From: Micromonospora coriariae
Lineage (GTDB): Bacteria; Actinomycetota; Actinomycetes; Mycobacteriales; Micromonosporaceae
Assembly: GCF_900091455.1 (NCBI RefSeq)
Contig: NZ_LT607412.1
Location: forward strand, 1,426,001-1,490,000
Direction: 5' to 3'
DNA: 64,000 nt
Under the pieces are notes generated by a model. The model was given only the letters and a program-made list of their open reading frames with translations, did no database searches and was not told where the DNA came from. The position numbers were made by a program, and so were the translations under genes. Within the stretch, counting starts at the first letter, position 1, and the number at the start of each line of letters is the position of its first letter. Below, in pieces: positions 8,755 to 17,376 of the stretch.

Positions 8755-9147
8755 GTGTGGGAAGCGATCAGGCGGTGGTTCGACCCGGCGGACCTACGCT
8801 CGGTCGGCGAGCCGCCCGACTACCGCTTCTCCCTGGCCAACGAGCGCACCTTCCTGGCCTGGCTGCGCACCGGCCTGGCGCTGGTCGGCGGCGGGCTGGC
8901 CGCCGCGCAGTTCCTGCCGCCGCTGCCGCTGACCCACCTGCGGGAGATCATCTCTGTCGCGCTGCTGCTGCTCGGCGGCACCGTCGCCGTTCGCGCGGTG
9001 GACCACTGGGCGCGAACCGAACGGGCCATCCGGCTCGGTCAGGAGCTGCCCGCCTCCCGTTTCCCCGCCGTCCTCGCCCTCGCCGTCGGTGCCGGCGCGG
9101 TGCTGCTGGTGGTCGCCGTGCTCGCCAGGACGATCGGCGACGGGTGA
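8755..9147 (+). CDS. DUF202 membrane protein
   Basis: A 130-residue small integral membrane protein starting at GTG 8755 (VWEAIRRWFDP). It has the DUF202 core FSLANERTFLAWLRTGLALVGGGLA and about three transmembrane helices. No ribosome site is seen just before the GTG, and a GATAAT hexamer at 8742-8747 sits 7 bases upstream, which fits a leaderless message. It overlaps the next DUF202 gene by four bases. Function of the family is unknown. Confidence 0.88.
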   Translation: MWEAIRRWFDPADLRSVGEPPDYRFSLANERTFLAWLRTGLALVGGGLAAAQFLPPLPLTHLREIISVALLLLGGTVAVRAVDHWARTERAIRLGQELPASRFPAVLALAVGAGAVLLVVAVLARTIGDG

Positions 9148-9446
9148 GCGCCGGACGCGACCCGGGGCTCCAACCGGAGCGGACCCGGCTGGCCTGGCGG
9201 CGCACCATGCTGACGCTGACGGTGGTGACCGCGCTCGCCGTCCGCCTGGGCTCGACCGGCGACCCGACCGATGCGTTGATCGCCGCCGTCGCCGCGCTGC
9301 TCTGGGGGGCCGTGCTCGTGCTCTGCTGGCCCTGGGGCGGCAGCGGGCCGGCTCGCACCGGCGGCCCGCGACTGCGCCTGGCCGCGCTGGCCACCGTCGG
9401 GCTCGCGCTGCTCGGCGCGCTGCTGGTGGTTCACGGACTGTGGTGA
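9144..9446 (+). CDS. Second DUF202 membrane protein
   Basis: A 100-residue protein starting at GTG 9144 within a GTGA overlap. It has the DUF202 hallmark LQPERTRLAWRRTML and three predicted helices. Paired DUF202 genes are common in actinobacteria and probably form one membrane complex; that is inference. A PLDc_N-type gene follows after 27 bases on the same strand. Confidence 0.88.
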   Translation: MSAGRDPGLQPERTRLAWRRTMLTLTVVTALAVRLGSTGDPTDALIAAVAALLWGAVLVLCWPWGGSGPARTGGPRLRLAALATVGLALLGALLVVHGLW

Positions 9447-9473
9447 CGGGTCCGGGTGCGCCATGATAGGCGT

Positions 9474-9890
9474 ATGGCCCGGCTGTACGTACTCCTCTTC
9501 CTGGTGCAGATCGTCCTCGCGGTCTGCGCGCTGATCAGTTGTCTCTCCGCCGAGGAGGGCCAGATCCGTGCCCTGCCCCGGATCGCCTGGGTGCTGATCA
9601 TCCTGTTCTTCCCGCTGGTCGGCTCCATCGCCTGGTTCGTCGCGGGCCGGGAGCCCGGCTCCGGCACCCGCAAGCCCTGGCCGGCCGGCACCGCCTCCAC
9701 CGAGCAGCCACGCCGCCGCCCGGTCGCGCCCGACGACGATCCGGAGTTCCTCCGCTCCGTGCAGGATCGCGCCCAGCAGCAGGATCAGGAGCTGTTCCGC
9801 CGCTGGGAGGAAGACCTGCGCCGGCGCGAGGACGACCTGCGCCGCCGGGACGGCGAACCGCCGCGCGAGGGTGACCGGCCGGAGGTGTGA
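9474..9890 (+). CDS. PLDc_N-domain membrane protein
   Basis: A 138-residue protein starting MARLYVLLFLVQIV. Two transmembrane helices (about residues 4-24 and 38-58) with the PLDc_N pattern IAWVLIILFFPLVGSIAWF, then a charged tail ending in arginine/glutamate repeats (RRWEEDLRRREDDLRRRDGE) that should be helical. No phospholipase HKD motif is present; only the N-terminal anchor module exists. Role unknown; possibly co-transcribed with the DUF202 pair. Confidence 0.85.
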   Translation: MARLYVLLFLVQIVLAVCALISCLSAEEGQIRALPRIAWVLIILFFPLVGSIAWFVAGREPGSGTRKPWPAGTASTEQPRRRPVAPDDDPEFLRSVQDRAQQQDQELFRRWEEDLRRREDDLRRRDGEPPREGDRPEV

Positions 9891-9929
9891 GCGGTTACGC
9901 GGCCGTGCCGGTGTCGGCGCCGCCGCGGG

Positions 9930-10739
9930 TCACACCCGACGCTTGAGCCCCCGCACCGCCAGCGGCGCGAAGATCACCGCGATGCCGGCGCCCCACAGCA
10001 GCGTCTGCAGCACCGGGCCGGCGACCGGGCCGCCGACCAGGAGCCCGCGCAGCGCGTCGGCCACCACGGTCACCGGGTTGACCTCCACCCAGTTCTGCAG
10101 CCAGCCCGGCATCCGGTCGGTGGGCACGAAGATGTTGCTGGTGAAGGTCAGCGGAAAGATCACCATGAAGCCGAAGATCTGCACCTTGTCCGGCTCGCTC
10201 ACCAGCACCCCGACCAGCACCGAGATCCAGGACGCGGCCAGCGTGAACGCCAGCAGCAGCGCGAACGCCCCGACCACCCCGAGCAGCCCGTTGCCGACCC
10301 GGAACCCCAGGATCGCCCCGACGCCGAGCAGCAGCGCGATCGACCAGGCCTGCTTGACGGTGTCGGCGAGGATCCGCCCGGCCAGCGGCGCCCACCGGGC
10401 GATGGGCAGCGCCCGGAGCCGGTCGAAGACGCCCTTGGTGAGGTCGTTGTTGAGCCCGAACCCGGTCGTCATGGTGGCGAAGAGCGCGTTCTGCACCATG
10501 ATGCCGGGCAGCATGAAGGTCAGGTACTCGCCGGAGGACCCGGCGATGGCGGTGCCGAAGACGTAGGTGAACAGCAGCACGAACATCACCGGCTGGATGC
10601 TCAGGTCGAGCAGCTCCATCGGGTTGTGCTTGATCTGCACCAGGCTGCGCCAGGCCAGCGTGAAGGTGTGCCGCAGCCCGGCGGCGGGACTGAGCCGGCG
10701 CGCCGGCGTCAGCGCAGGGGCGAGAGTTGTGGCGGTCAC
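9930..10739 (-). CDS. ABC-2 type efflux permease (DrrB-like)
   Basis: The 269-residue membrane component of a two-gene ABC exporter, with about six helices and the ABC-2 family pattern (GIMVQNALFATMTTGFGLNNDLTKGVFDRLRALPI). The GTG at 10739 overlaps the ATPase stop as GTGA. The family commonly exports anthracyclines or other amphipathic drugs and gives self-resistance or general efflux; the substrate here is unknown because no biosynthetic genes are near. Confidence 0.93.
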   Translation of the reverse strand: MTATTLAPALTPARRLSPAAGLRHTFTLAWRSLVQIKHNPMELLDLSIQPVMFVLLFTYVFGTAIAGSSGEYLTFMLPGIMVQNALFATMTTGFGLNNDLTKGVFDRLRALPIARWAPLAGRILADTVKQAWSIALLLGVGAILGFRVGNGLLGVVGAFALLLAFTLAASWISVLVGVLVSEPDKVQIFGFMVIFPLTFTSNIFVPTDRMPGWLQNWVEVNPVTVVADALRGLLVGGPVAGPVLQTLLWGAGIAVIFAPLAVRGLKRRV

Positions 10740-11707
10740 GCCGGGGTCCTTTCCAGATCGGTGCCGGCCGGGGCGTCCTCGGCCCGGTGGCCGGTGAGGG
10801 AGAGGAAGACCTCGTCCAGGCTGGCGCCGCGCAGCGCCAGCTCGGCGACCGCGATCTCGGCCGCGTCGAGGCGGCTCACCACCGCGGGCAGCACACCGGG
10901 ATCGTTCACCGCGACGGTGACCGCGTTCTGGGCCACCTCCGGAGTCACGCCGGACACCTCGCCGGCGATGGCCGTCACGATCCCCAGGTCGGAGAGGTCG
11001 GCCGGTCGTACCGTGAGGGTCTGACCGCCGGTCTTGGCCTTCAGCTCCTCCGGCGTGCCCTGCGCGATCACGCGGCCGTGGTCGACGACCGCGATCTCCC
11101 CGGCGAGTTGGTCGGCCTCCTCCAGGTACTGGGTGGTGAGCAGCACCGTCACGCCGTCGGAGACCAGGGCACGGACGATGTCCCACAGGTCGTTGCGGCT
11201 GCGCGGGTCCAGGCCGGTGGTCGGTTCGTCGAGGAAGAGCACCTGCGGCCGGCCGACCAGGCTGGCGGCCAGATCCAGCCGGCGGCGCATACCGCCGGAG
11301 AAGGTCTTGGCGGCCCGGTCGGCGGCGTCGCTGAGCTGGAAGTCGGCGAGCAGTTGGCGGGCCCGCCGCTTCGCGTCGGCCCGGCTCAGCCCGAGCAGCC
11401 GGCCGATCAGCAGCAGGTTCTCCGCGCCGGTCAGGGTCTCGTCGACCGAGGCGTACTGGCCGGTCAGACCGATCAGTTGGCGCACCTGATGGGCGTCGCG
11501 GACGACGTCGAAGCCGCCGACCGTGGCGTGCCCCTCGTCGGCACGCAGCAGGGTGGCGAGCACCCGTACCGCGGTGGTCTTGCCGGCGCCGTTCGGCCCG
11601 AGCAGGCCGAAGACGGTGCCGGTCGGGACCGCCAGATCAACCCCGGCGAGGGCGGTGGTGGTGCCGAAACGCCGCACCAGGCCCTCGGCGCGGATCGCGT
11701 GGTCCAT
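10736..11707 (-). CDS. ABC transporter ATP-binding protein (DrrA-like)
   Basis: The 323-residue ATPase partner of the downstream permease. ATG 11707 is chosen for its AGGAG ribosome site and the family start MDHAIRAEGLVRRFG. Walker A is GPNGAGKTT, the ABC signature is FSGGMRRRLDLA and Walker B is VLFLDEPTTGLD. The C-terminal extension of about 90 residues is typical of DrrA-type drug exporters. A GGTGGT/ACCACC dyad 20 bases upstream is a candidate operator. Confidence 0.94.
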   Translation of the reverse strand: MDHAIRAEGLVRRFGTTTALAGVDLAVPTGTVFGLLGPNGAGKTTAVRVLATLLRADEGHATVGGFDVVRDAHQVRQLIGLTGQYASVDETLTGAENLLLIGRLLGLSRADAKRRARQLLADFQLSDAADRAAKTFSGGMRRRLDLAASLVGRPQVLFLDEPTTGLDPRSRNDLWDIVRALVSDGVTVLLTTQYLEEADQLAGEIAVVDHGRVIAQGTPEELKAKTGGQTLTVRPADLSDLGIVTAIAGEVSGVTPEVAQNAVTVAVNDPGVLPAVVSRLDAAEIAVAELALRGASLDEVFLSLTGHRAEDAPAGTDLERTPA

Positions 11708-11726
11708 CGCAACTCCTGTCGTCTTC

Positions 11727-11741
11727 GGTGGTGACACCACC
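11727..11741. promoter_or_regulatory. Candidate operator upstream of the ABC exporter
   Basis: GGTGGTGACACCACC has perfect 6-bp arms around three bases, 20 bases before the ATPase start. No regulator gene is adjacent, so the binding protein is unknown. Confidence 0.35.
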
Positions 11742-11828
11742 ATGGGCGACAGGTCTGACATCCCGCCGATCCCCGGCTGACGTTACGACGACCGGCCCCG
11801 ACATTCCGCTGATTTAGCTGCGGGAAGA

Positions 11829-11865
11829 CGCCGCGCCGCCGCCCGCTCGGGGCGACGGCGCGGCG
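11829..11865 (-). terminator. GC hairpin downstream of the TPP enzyme gene
   Basis: 10-bp arms (11829-11838 with 11856-11865) just past the stop at 11877 of the minus-strand gene; no clear T-run follows. Confidence 0.5.
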
Positions 11866-11876
11866 GCGGATGCGAC

Positions 11877-13499
11877 TCAGGCCAGGTTCGACGACCGCGG
11901 GTACGCGTCGGTCGGGTCGGTGAGCACGTTGACCAGGTACGGCACTCCGGCGTCGAACGCCCGCTGCAGGGCCGGCCCCAGGTCGGCGGCCTTGGCGACC
12001 GTCTCCCCCGCGCCGCCGAGCGCGCTGACCACCGTGTCGTAGCGCAGCTCCGGCTGGAGGTCGGCGGCGACGTCGTAGCCGTACATGGCCCGCATCGGGT
12101 GCTTCTCCAGACCCCAGATGCCGTTGTTGCCGACGACGATCACCACCGGCAGCTTCTGGCGGACCAGCGACTCGACGTCCATCAGCGAGAAGCCGGCAGC
12201 ACCGTCGCCCATCAGCACGCAGATCTGCCGGTCCGGGTGGCTGACCCGGGCACCCATCGCGTAGCCCATGCCGGTGCCCAGGCAGCCGTACGGGCCCGGG
12301 TCCAGCCAGGTGCCGGGCTGGGCCGGCTCCAGGTACCGCCCGGCGTACGAGACGAAGTCGCCGCCGTCGCCGATGGTGATCGCGTCGCGGGCCAGCACCC
12401 GGCGCAGCTCGCCGTAGACCCGCGCCGGCCGGATCGGGTCGGTCTCGGCGGCCATCTCGGCCGCGTCGCGGGCCCGGGCCGCGTCCTCGGCGGTGCGCAG
12501 GTCGGCGATCCAGCCGCTGTGGTCGGCCCGGTCACCCGCGTGGTCGGCCAGCGCGGAGAGGATCAGGCGCAGGTCGCCGGCGGGTGCGGCGGCCGGCTGC
12601 ACGTGCCCGGCGCGCTGGCTGGGTGCGTCGACGATGTGCACCACCTTGGCGTCACCGAAGTCGCCGAAGCTGAGCCGGAAGTCCAGCGGGGTGCCGACCA
12701 CCACGACCACGTCGGCGCCGGAGAGCGCCGCCCGGCGGGCCTTGGCGAAGGCGAGCGGGTGCTCCGGCGGGAGCGAGCCACGGCCCATCCCGTTTGTGAA
12801 GACCGGCACCTGCAACGCCTCGGCCGCCTCCCGCAGTGCGGCGACCGCGTCGCCGGCGTACACGTCCGAGCCGGCGATGATGACCGGCCGCTGCGCGCCG
12901 GCGATCAGCGTGGCGGCCCGGCTCACCTCAACCGGGTCCGGCTCGACCGGGTCGACGCCGGTCGGGGCGGGCAGGTCGGCCTCGGCGACCGAGAAGACCG
13001 TCTCCAGCGGGAAGTCGAGGAAGGCCGGGCCGCGGTGCGGCGTGAGCGCCGCGGTGAGCGCCGCACCCACCGCACGCGGGATGTCGTCGGTGCTGAACAC
13101 CGTCTCGGCATGCTTGGTGACCGGGGCGACCAGCGGCAGGTGGTCCATCTCCTGCAGGCTGCCCGAGCCCCAGCGGAACGCGGGCGCCCGGCCCCCGAGC
13201 ACCAGCACCGGGGAGGCGTTGAAGAAGGCGCTGGTCATGCCCGAGATGCCGTTGGTGACGCCGGGACCGGCGGTGAGCACGGCGAGGCCGGGACGACGCT
13301 GAAGCTTGGCCACCGCCTCGGCGGCGAAGACGGCGGACTGCTCGTGCCGGACGTCGTAGATCGGGAAGCCGGTCTTGTGCGCGGCGTCGTAGAGCGGGAA
13401 GACGTGCCCGCCCGAGAGGGTGAACATCTCGCGTACCCCGTGCGCCCGCAGCGCCGCGAGCGCCAACTCCCCGCCGTGGCCTTCGACCCGCTCCGTCAT
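11877..13499 (-). CDS. Thiamine-diphosphate enzyme, acetolactate synthase-like
   Basis: A 540-residue ThDP-dependent enzyme starting MTERVEGHGGELALAALRAHG. The cofactor-activating glutamate is E53 in VRHEQSAVFAAEA. The ThDP/metal motif is MGDGAAGFSLMDVESLVRQKLPVVIVVGNN (shown here as GDG to NN, near residues 442-470). The overall type matches the actinobacterial IlvG-like group, but the same fold includes oxalyl-CoA decarboxylase and 2-hydroxyacyl-CoA lyase. A crotonase gene 115 bases upstream on the same strand points to acyl-CoA chemistry rather than branched-chain amino acid synthesis, and no ilvN small subunit is nearby. Confidence 0.8.
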   Translation of the reverse strand: MTERVEGHGGELALAALRAHGVREMFTLSGGHVFPLYDAAHKTGFPIYDVRHEQSAVFAAEAVAKLQRRPGLAVLTAGPGVTNGISGMTSAFFNASPVLVLGGRAPAFRWGSGSLQEMDHLPLVAPVTKHAETVFSTDDIPRAVGAALTAALTPHRGPAFLDFPLETVFSVAEADLPAPTGVDPVEPDPVEVSRAATLIAGAQRPVIIAGSDVYAGDAVAALREAAEALQVPVFTNGMGRGSLPPEHPLAFAKARRAALSGADVVVVVGTPLDFRLSFGDFGDAKVVHIVDAPSQRAGHVQPAAAPAGDLRLILSALADHAGDRADHSGWIADLRTAEDAARARDAAEMAAETDPIRPARVYGELRRVLARDAITIGDGGDFVSYAGRYLEPAQPGTWLDPGPYGCLGTGMGYAMGARVSHPDRQICVLMGDGAAGFSLMDVESLVRQKLPVVIVVGNNGIWGLEKHPMRAMYGYDVAADLQPELRYDTVVSALGGAGETVAKAADLGPALQRAFDAGVPYLVNVLTDPTDAYPRSSNLA

Positions 13500-13614
13500 G
13501 CCGCTCCCCTTCGTCGCTTCCGACCGGAGGCCCACGCTACTGGCCGGTAGGCAGAATGTGAACCGTTCTCGGCTCACCGTCGGGCCGGCGGCGCGGACCG
13601 CCGGCCCCGGCCGG

Positions 13615-14388
13615 TCAGCGGCCCGTGAAGCCCGGCTTACGCTTCTCGACGAACGCCGCCATGCCCTCGCGCCGGTCGTCGGTGGCGAACAGCGCCGCGA
13701 AGAGCTGACTCTCCCAGGCCAGGCCCGAGTTCAGGTCCATGTCCAGGCCGCCGTCGACCGCCAGCTTCGCGGCGCGCAGCGCCTGCACCGGCCCGGTCAG
13801 GTACGGCTTCACCAGCGCGACCGCCGCCTCGTACACCTCGGCGGCCGGGACAACCCGATCGGCCAGGCCGATCCGCAACGCCTCCTGCGCGTCCACCATC
13901 CGCCCGGACATGATCAGATCCTTGGCGCGGGCCGGGCCGACCAGACGAGCCAGCCGCTGGGTGCCGCCGGCACCGGGGATGATGCCCAGCTTGATCTCCG
14001 GCTGGCCGAGCTTGGCGTCCTCGGCCACCACCCTCCAGTCGCAGGCCAACGCCAGTTCGCAGCCACCGCCGAGGGCGTAACCGGTGATCGCGGCGACCAC
14101 CGGCTTGGGGATCCGGGCGATCGCGCCGAGCGCGCTGGACAGGTTCGCGGCCCGCTCGGCCATGTCCACGTAGGACATCTCCGCCATCTGCTTGATGTCC
14201 GCGCCCGCGGCGAAGACCTTCTCCCCGCCGTACACGATGACGGCGCGGACCTCCGGATCGGCGGTCGCCGCCGTCGCGGCGGCGCGCAACTCCTCCTGCA
14301 CCTGGGTGTTGAGCGCGTTCATCGGCGGCCGCTCCAGCCGGATGGTGCCGATGCCGTCCTTGGTCTCCAGCCGAACGAACTCGCTCAC
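13615..14388 (-). CDS. Enoyl-CoA hydratase/isomerase (crotonase family)
   Basis: A 257-residue crotonase that should hydrate enoyl-CoA thioesters. The CoA-binding and oxyanion parts are ERPPMNAL and AGADIKQM. The two glutamates expected for hydratase activity occur in [11 protein letters not shown] and [19 protein letters not shown]. The C-terminus KRKPGFTGR is typical. With etfAB and a ThDP enzyme on the same strand, the region suits acyl-CoA metabolism. Confidence 0.93.
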   Translation of the reverse strand: MSEFVRLETKDGIGTIRLERPPMNALNTQVQEELRAAATAATADPEVRAVIVYGGEKVFAAGADIKQMAEMSYVDMAERAANLSSALGAIARIPKPVVAAITGYALGGGCELALACDWRVVAEDAKLGQPEIKLGIIPGAGGTQRLARLVGPARAKDLIMSGRMVDAQEALRIGLADRVVPAAEVYEAAVALVKPYLTGPVQALRAAKLAVDGGLDMDLNSGLAWESQLFAALFATDDRREGMAAFVEKRKPGFTGR

Positions 14389-14486
14389 GCTGCCCTCACT
14401 TCCTCGTCGAAGTCGCGTGCCAACCTTACGACCCGGCTCGTTTGGGTAAGTAGTCTGGTGTCAGCCCCGCGGGCGGGAGTCCAGCC

Positions 14487-14966
14487 ATGATCACCTATTA
14501 CGACGACAGGTCGGTGCAGGTCACCTCCACCGCCGTTCGAGTGGACGGCCGCAGCTACGCGCTGGCCGACATCACCATGATCTGGCACCGCCGGGGCAGC
14601 CGCTCCTGGCGGGTGCTCGTCGGGCGGGGTGCGCTCGGCGCCGCGCTGGCCGGTCCGCTGGTCGCGGCCGTGTTCGGCATCGCCGTGGCCGTCTGGCTGC
14701 ACCGCTCGACCACCGTGACGATCGCGATCGTCGGCGCGTCGGTGCTGGTGGGGCTGGCCGTCGGCCCGATCGCCGACTTCCTCTTCGAACATCTGGACCG
14801 CTCGTACGCCCGGGGCAGCCGGCAACTGGAGATCTGGGCGCGTTGGCGCGGCCAGCCGGTACGGCTGCTGCGCACCGGCGACGCACTGCGCTTCGGTCAG
14901 ATCTACCGGGCGGTGCAACGCGCGGTCGAACGCAGCCACCCGGCCCGCCCCGGCACCCGCCGATAA
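14487..14966 (+). CDS. DUF6232 membrane protein (paralogue 1)
   Basis: A 159-residue protein with an N-terminal beta-rich part (MITYYDDRSVQVTSTAVRVD), two transmembrane helices (about 47-70 and 74-94) and a C-terminal PH-like segment ending LRFGQIYRAVQRAVE. It is a clear paralogue of the gene at 15560; both share the YDD/YRDD start, LDRSYxRG and the FGQIYRAVQRAVE end. Function is unknown. The two copies flank a SnoaL-like gene on the other strand. Confidence 0.85.
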   Translation: MITYYDDRSVQVTSTAVRVDGRSYALADITMIWHRRGSRSWRVLVGRGALGAALAGPLVAAVFGIAVAVWLHRSTTVTIAIVGASVLVGLAVGPIADFLFEHLDRSYARGSRQLEIWARWRGQPVRLLRTGDALRFGQIYRAVQRAVERSHPARPGTRR

Positions 14967-14974
14967 CGGCCGAC

Positions 14975-15376
14975 TCAGAACTGGATCGGCTCGTCCGGCA
15001 GCAGGTGAAGCCCGCGCAGCAGGCCGTACACGTCCTGCTCGCCCCAGAATTCGACGATCCGGCTCTGCGCAAGCCGGTACATCTTGCAGGCACTCTGCAC
15101 GGCGGTGACCCCGGTCGCGTCCCGCCGGTAGGTCTGCGCCACCGAGACGACGACCCGGTCGTCGGCCGCGAAGAGCTCGACGATCTGCTGATCGAGCACG
15201 GTCAACCCGGGCGAGAGCACGGCCTGTTCCACGAAGTTCCGGCCCCGCACCGCCGTGCCTGATCCGTAGATCCGGACGTCCTGCGCGACCACGGCCCGCA
15301 GCTCGACGAGGTCCCTGGTGACAAACGTGCGCAGGTAGCGGCGGATCACCTCGGTGTTGCGTTCCTGTTCGGACAT
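14975..15376 (-). CDS. SnoaL/NTF2-like protein
   Basis: A 133-residue protein starting MSEQERNTEVIRRYLRTFVTRD, with the single cone-shaped alpha+beta domain of the SnoaL/NTF2 superfamily (LVELRAVVAQDVRIYG, later GLTVLDQQIVELFAADDRVVV). Such domains are polyketide cyclases, steroid isomerases or simply ligand binders; no catalytic residues can be assigned. It is convergent with the first DUF6232 gene, and a strong palindrome lies upstream. Confidence 0.75.
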   Translation of the reverse strand: MSEQERNTEVIRRYLRTFVTRDLVELRAVVAQDVRIYGSGTAVRGRNFVEQAVLSPGLTVLDQQIVELFAADDRVVVSVAQTYRRDATGVTAVQSACKMYRLAQSRIVEFWGEQDVYGLLRGLHLLPDEPIQF

Positions 15377-15459
15377 GTCTCGGCAAGCTACCCGGCCCAC
15401 CGTGTACGCACCGACCGCCGACTGTCGCTCGCGCGCGGGCGGCACTCCGCCAGCTCGCA

Positions 15460-15506
15460 GATCTTGGACACTTACCGATCGGCGCGGACGGTAACTGTCC
15501 AAGATC
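15460..15506. repeat. Intergenic palindrome with 18-bp arms
   Basis: GATCTTGGACACTTACCG (15460-15477) pairs with 15489-15506 with one mismatch and an 11-base loop. It lies in the divergent gap between the SnoaL-like gene and the second DUF6232 gene, so it is not in a terminator position. It may be an operator or a dispersed repeat. Confidence 0.8.
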
Positions 15507-15559
15507 CGCGCGAAACCGCACGACGGGTACGGGTTGCCCGCCGGTGGTTAGGCTTGGTG

Positions 15560-16042
15560 ATGGTCCTCTATTACCGGGACGACGCGGTGCAGGTGACCTC
15601 CGAGTCGATCCGGGCGGGCGGTCACATGGTCGCCCTCGCCGACGTGACGTACGTCTGGCACGCCCGCGGCCCGAAGACGCTAGCGGTGCGCGGCCGGGTG
15701 TTCGGTCGTGGTGTCCTGGTCCTGCTGCTCTCCCTGCCCCCGCTGGTCGCGCTGGTCTGCGTGCTCTCGCTGGCCTACACGGCGCAGGACCGGGGCAACT
15801 GGAAGATGGCGCTGATCGTCCTCGCCGCCTGCGCGGTGGGGGCGCTGGCGTTGACCCCGTTCCTCGAGATCCCCCTCGGTTGGCTGGACCGTTCCTACGA
15901 GCGCGGCAACCACGTGCACGAGCTGTGGGTGCAGCACCACGGCCGCGAGCAGCTACTGCTGCGCACCCCGGACGCGCTGCGGTTCGGGCAGATCTACCGG
16001 GCCGTGCAGCGCGCCGTCGAACAGCAGGGGGACCATCGGTGA
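15560..16042 (+). CDS. DUF6232 membrane protein (paralogue 2)
   Basis: A 160-residue paralogue of the gene at 14487, starting MVLYYRDDAVQVTSESI (GTG 15557 is an alternative start). It has two transmembrane helices (about 49-72 and 81-103), the LDRSYERG motif and the conserved C-terminus LRFGQIYRAVQRAVEQ. The separation by a reverse-strand gene suggests duplication followed by insertion, or insertion between tandem copies. Function unknown. Confidence 0.85.
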   Translation: MVLYYRDDAVQVTSESIRAGGHMVALADVTYVWHARGPKTLAVRGRVFGRGVLVLLLSLPPLVALVCVLSLAYTAQDRGNWKMALIVLAACAVGALALTPFLEIPLGWLDRSYERGNHVHELWVQHHGREQLLLRTPDALRFGQIYRAVQRAVEQQGDHR

Positions 16043-16102
16043 CGAGCGCGGCGGCCGAGCGCCGTCGGGCGGTTGTGGTGCGGGCGGCGCACACTTGATC
16101 CC

Positions 16103-16831
16103 ATGGCGCTTCCTCTCCCCACACCCGCCGCGGTGGTCGGCCTGACCCGCTCCGCTCTCGACCAGGCGCTCGGCTCGGCCGCCTCGTTCGCCGCCGTGCC
16201 CGTCCGCGCGTTCGCGGTGCTGGACGGGGTGGAGGCGCTGCTGGCCCGGATCAACCGCGTCGTCGATCGGATCGAGACGACGCTGGACCGGACCGACCGG
16301 GTGCTCACCGACGCCGAGACGGCGGTCCGTGAGGTGGCCGTGATCAGCGCCGCCGCGACCACCGCCATCGACACCGCCACCGAGGTGGCGGCGGCCGCGG
16401 CAGTGGTGGTCCGGGAGGCCGATCAGGTCTCCCGCCTGGCCGGCACGGTGGTCGCCGAGGCCGAGACGGTCGCCGGTCGGGCGGCGGCCACCGTGGGCAC
16501 CGCGGCCGAGGCTGCGGCCACCGCGGCCGAGCTGCTGGCGGCGTACGAGCCGGCACTGCGGCGGGCCGCGCCGATGGCGGGGCGGTTCGTCGGGGAGCTG
16601 AGCCACGAGGAGGTCACCGCGGCGATCCGCCTGATCGACGAGCTGCCGAAGCTCAAGCAGCACCTGACGGCGGACATCCTGCCGATCCTGGCCACCCTGG
16701 ACCGGGTCGGGCCGGACCTGCACGACCTGCTCGACGTCACCCGCGACCTCAAGCTCGCCGTCGCCGGCATCCCGGGCCTGGGCATGCTGCGCCGGCGGGG
16801 CGAGAAGCTCAGCGACGATCTGGTCGGCTGA
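16103..16831 (+). CDS. Alanine-rich helical protein of unknown function
   Basis: A 242-residue protein starting MALPLPTPAAVVGLTRSALD. Residues about 45-150 are an alanine/valine/threonine-rich series of amphipathic heptads (LLARINRVVDRIETTLDRTD, then AAATTAIDTATEVAAAAAVV), so a long coiled coil or apolipoprotein-like helical bundle is likely. There is no signal peptide. It is convergent with the rhodanese gene, 15 bases apart. I do not recognise a function. Confidence 0.8.
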   Translation: MALPLPTPAAVVGLTRSALDQALGSAASFAAVPVRAFAVLDGVEALLARINRVVDRIETTLDRTDRVLTDAETAVREVAVISAAATTAIDTATEVAAAAAVVVREADQVSRLAGTVVAEAETVAGRAAATVGTAAEAAATAAELLAAYEPALRRAAPMAGRFVGELSHEEVTAAIRLIDELPKLKQHLTADILPILATLDRVGPDLHDLLDVTRDLKLAVAGIPGLGMLRRRGEKLSDDLVG

Positions 16832-16846
16832 GCCACCGGGCGGGCG

Positions 16847-17305
16847 TCAACAGTCGCAGGTGATCGTGCCGCGCGGCGCGGTCAGGTCGTCGACCGGACG
16901 CCGGGTCGGCCCGGCTTCGGTGACCACCGGCAGGCCCTCCCGCACCCAGTACTCGAACCCGCCGAGCATCTCCTTGACCGGGTACCCGAGCCGGGCGAAC
17001 TCCAGCGCGGCACGGGTCGCGCCGTTGCAGCCCGGCCCCCAGCAGTAGGTGACCACCGCCGAGCCGGTCGGGATCAGCCCGGTCGCCCGGGTGGCGATCT
17101 CGGCGGTGGGCAGGTGCACCGCTGCGGGAAGGTGCCCCTGCGCCCAGGCGGCCGCTCCCCGGGAGTCGACCACCACAAGCCTGGGAGTACCGGCGGACAG
17201 GTCGGCGTGCACGTCGCTGACATCGGTCTCGACGCTGAGCCGGGCGAGGAAGTGGGCGGCGGCGGCAGCCGGATCGGGGGCCGGGACGGCGAAGGCGAAG
17301 GTCAT
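16847..17305 (-). CDS. Rhodanese-like sulfurtransferase
   Basis: A 152-residue single-domain rhodanese. The CH2A-like part is VVVDSRGAAAWAQGHLPAAVHLP and the active-site loop is TYCWGPGCNGATRAA, with the nucleophilic cysteine in CWGPGCN. Start ATG 17305 gives MTFAFAVPAPD. It is divergent from a GlxA/FtrA-type AraC regulator with 71 bases between starts, a pairing that suggests the regulator controls it. Confidence 0.9.
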   Translation of the reverse strand: MTFAFAVPAPDPAAAAAHFLARLSVETDVSDVHADLSAGTPRLVVVDSRGAAAWAQGHLPAAVHLPTAEIATRATGLIPTGSAVVTYCWGPGCNGATRAALEFARLGYPVKEMLGGFEYWVREGLPVVTEAGPTRRPVDDLTAPRGTITCDC

Positions 17306-17376
17306 GCACCGATCCTTCGCCGGCACCTCGGCCCGCGACGAGTGGCGGGAACGACGTCCTGCGCTAACATCCCGCC

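Noticed and set aside
9930..13499. Antibiotic biosynthetic cluster suggested by the DrrAB-like exporter
   Set aside because: No PKS, NRPS, terpene or RiPP genes nearby; the neighbouring ThDP enzyme and crotonase fit general acyl-CoA metabolism.
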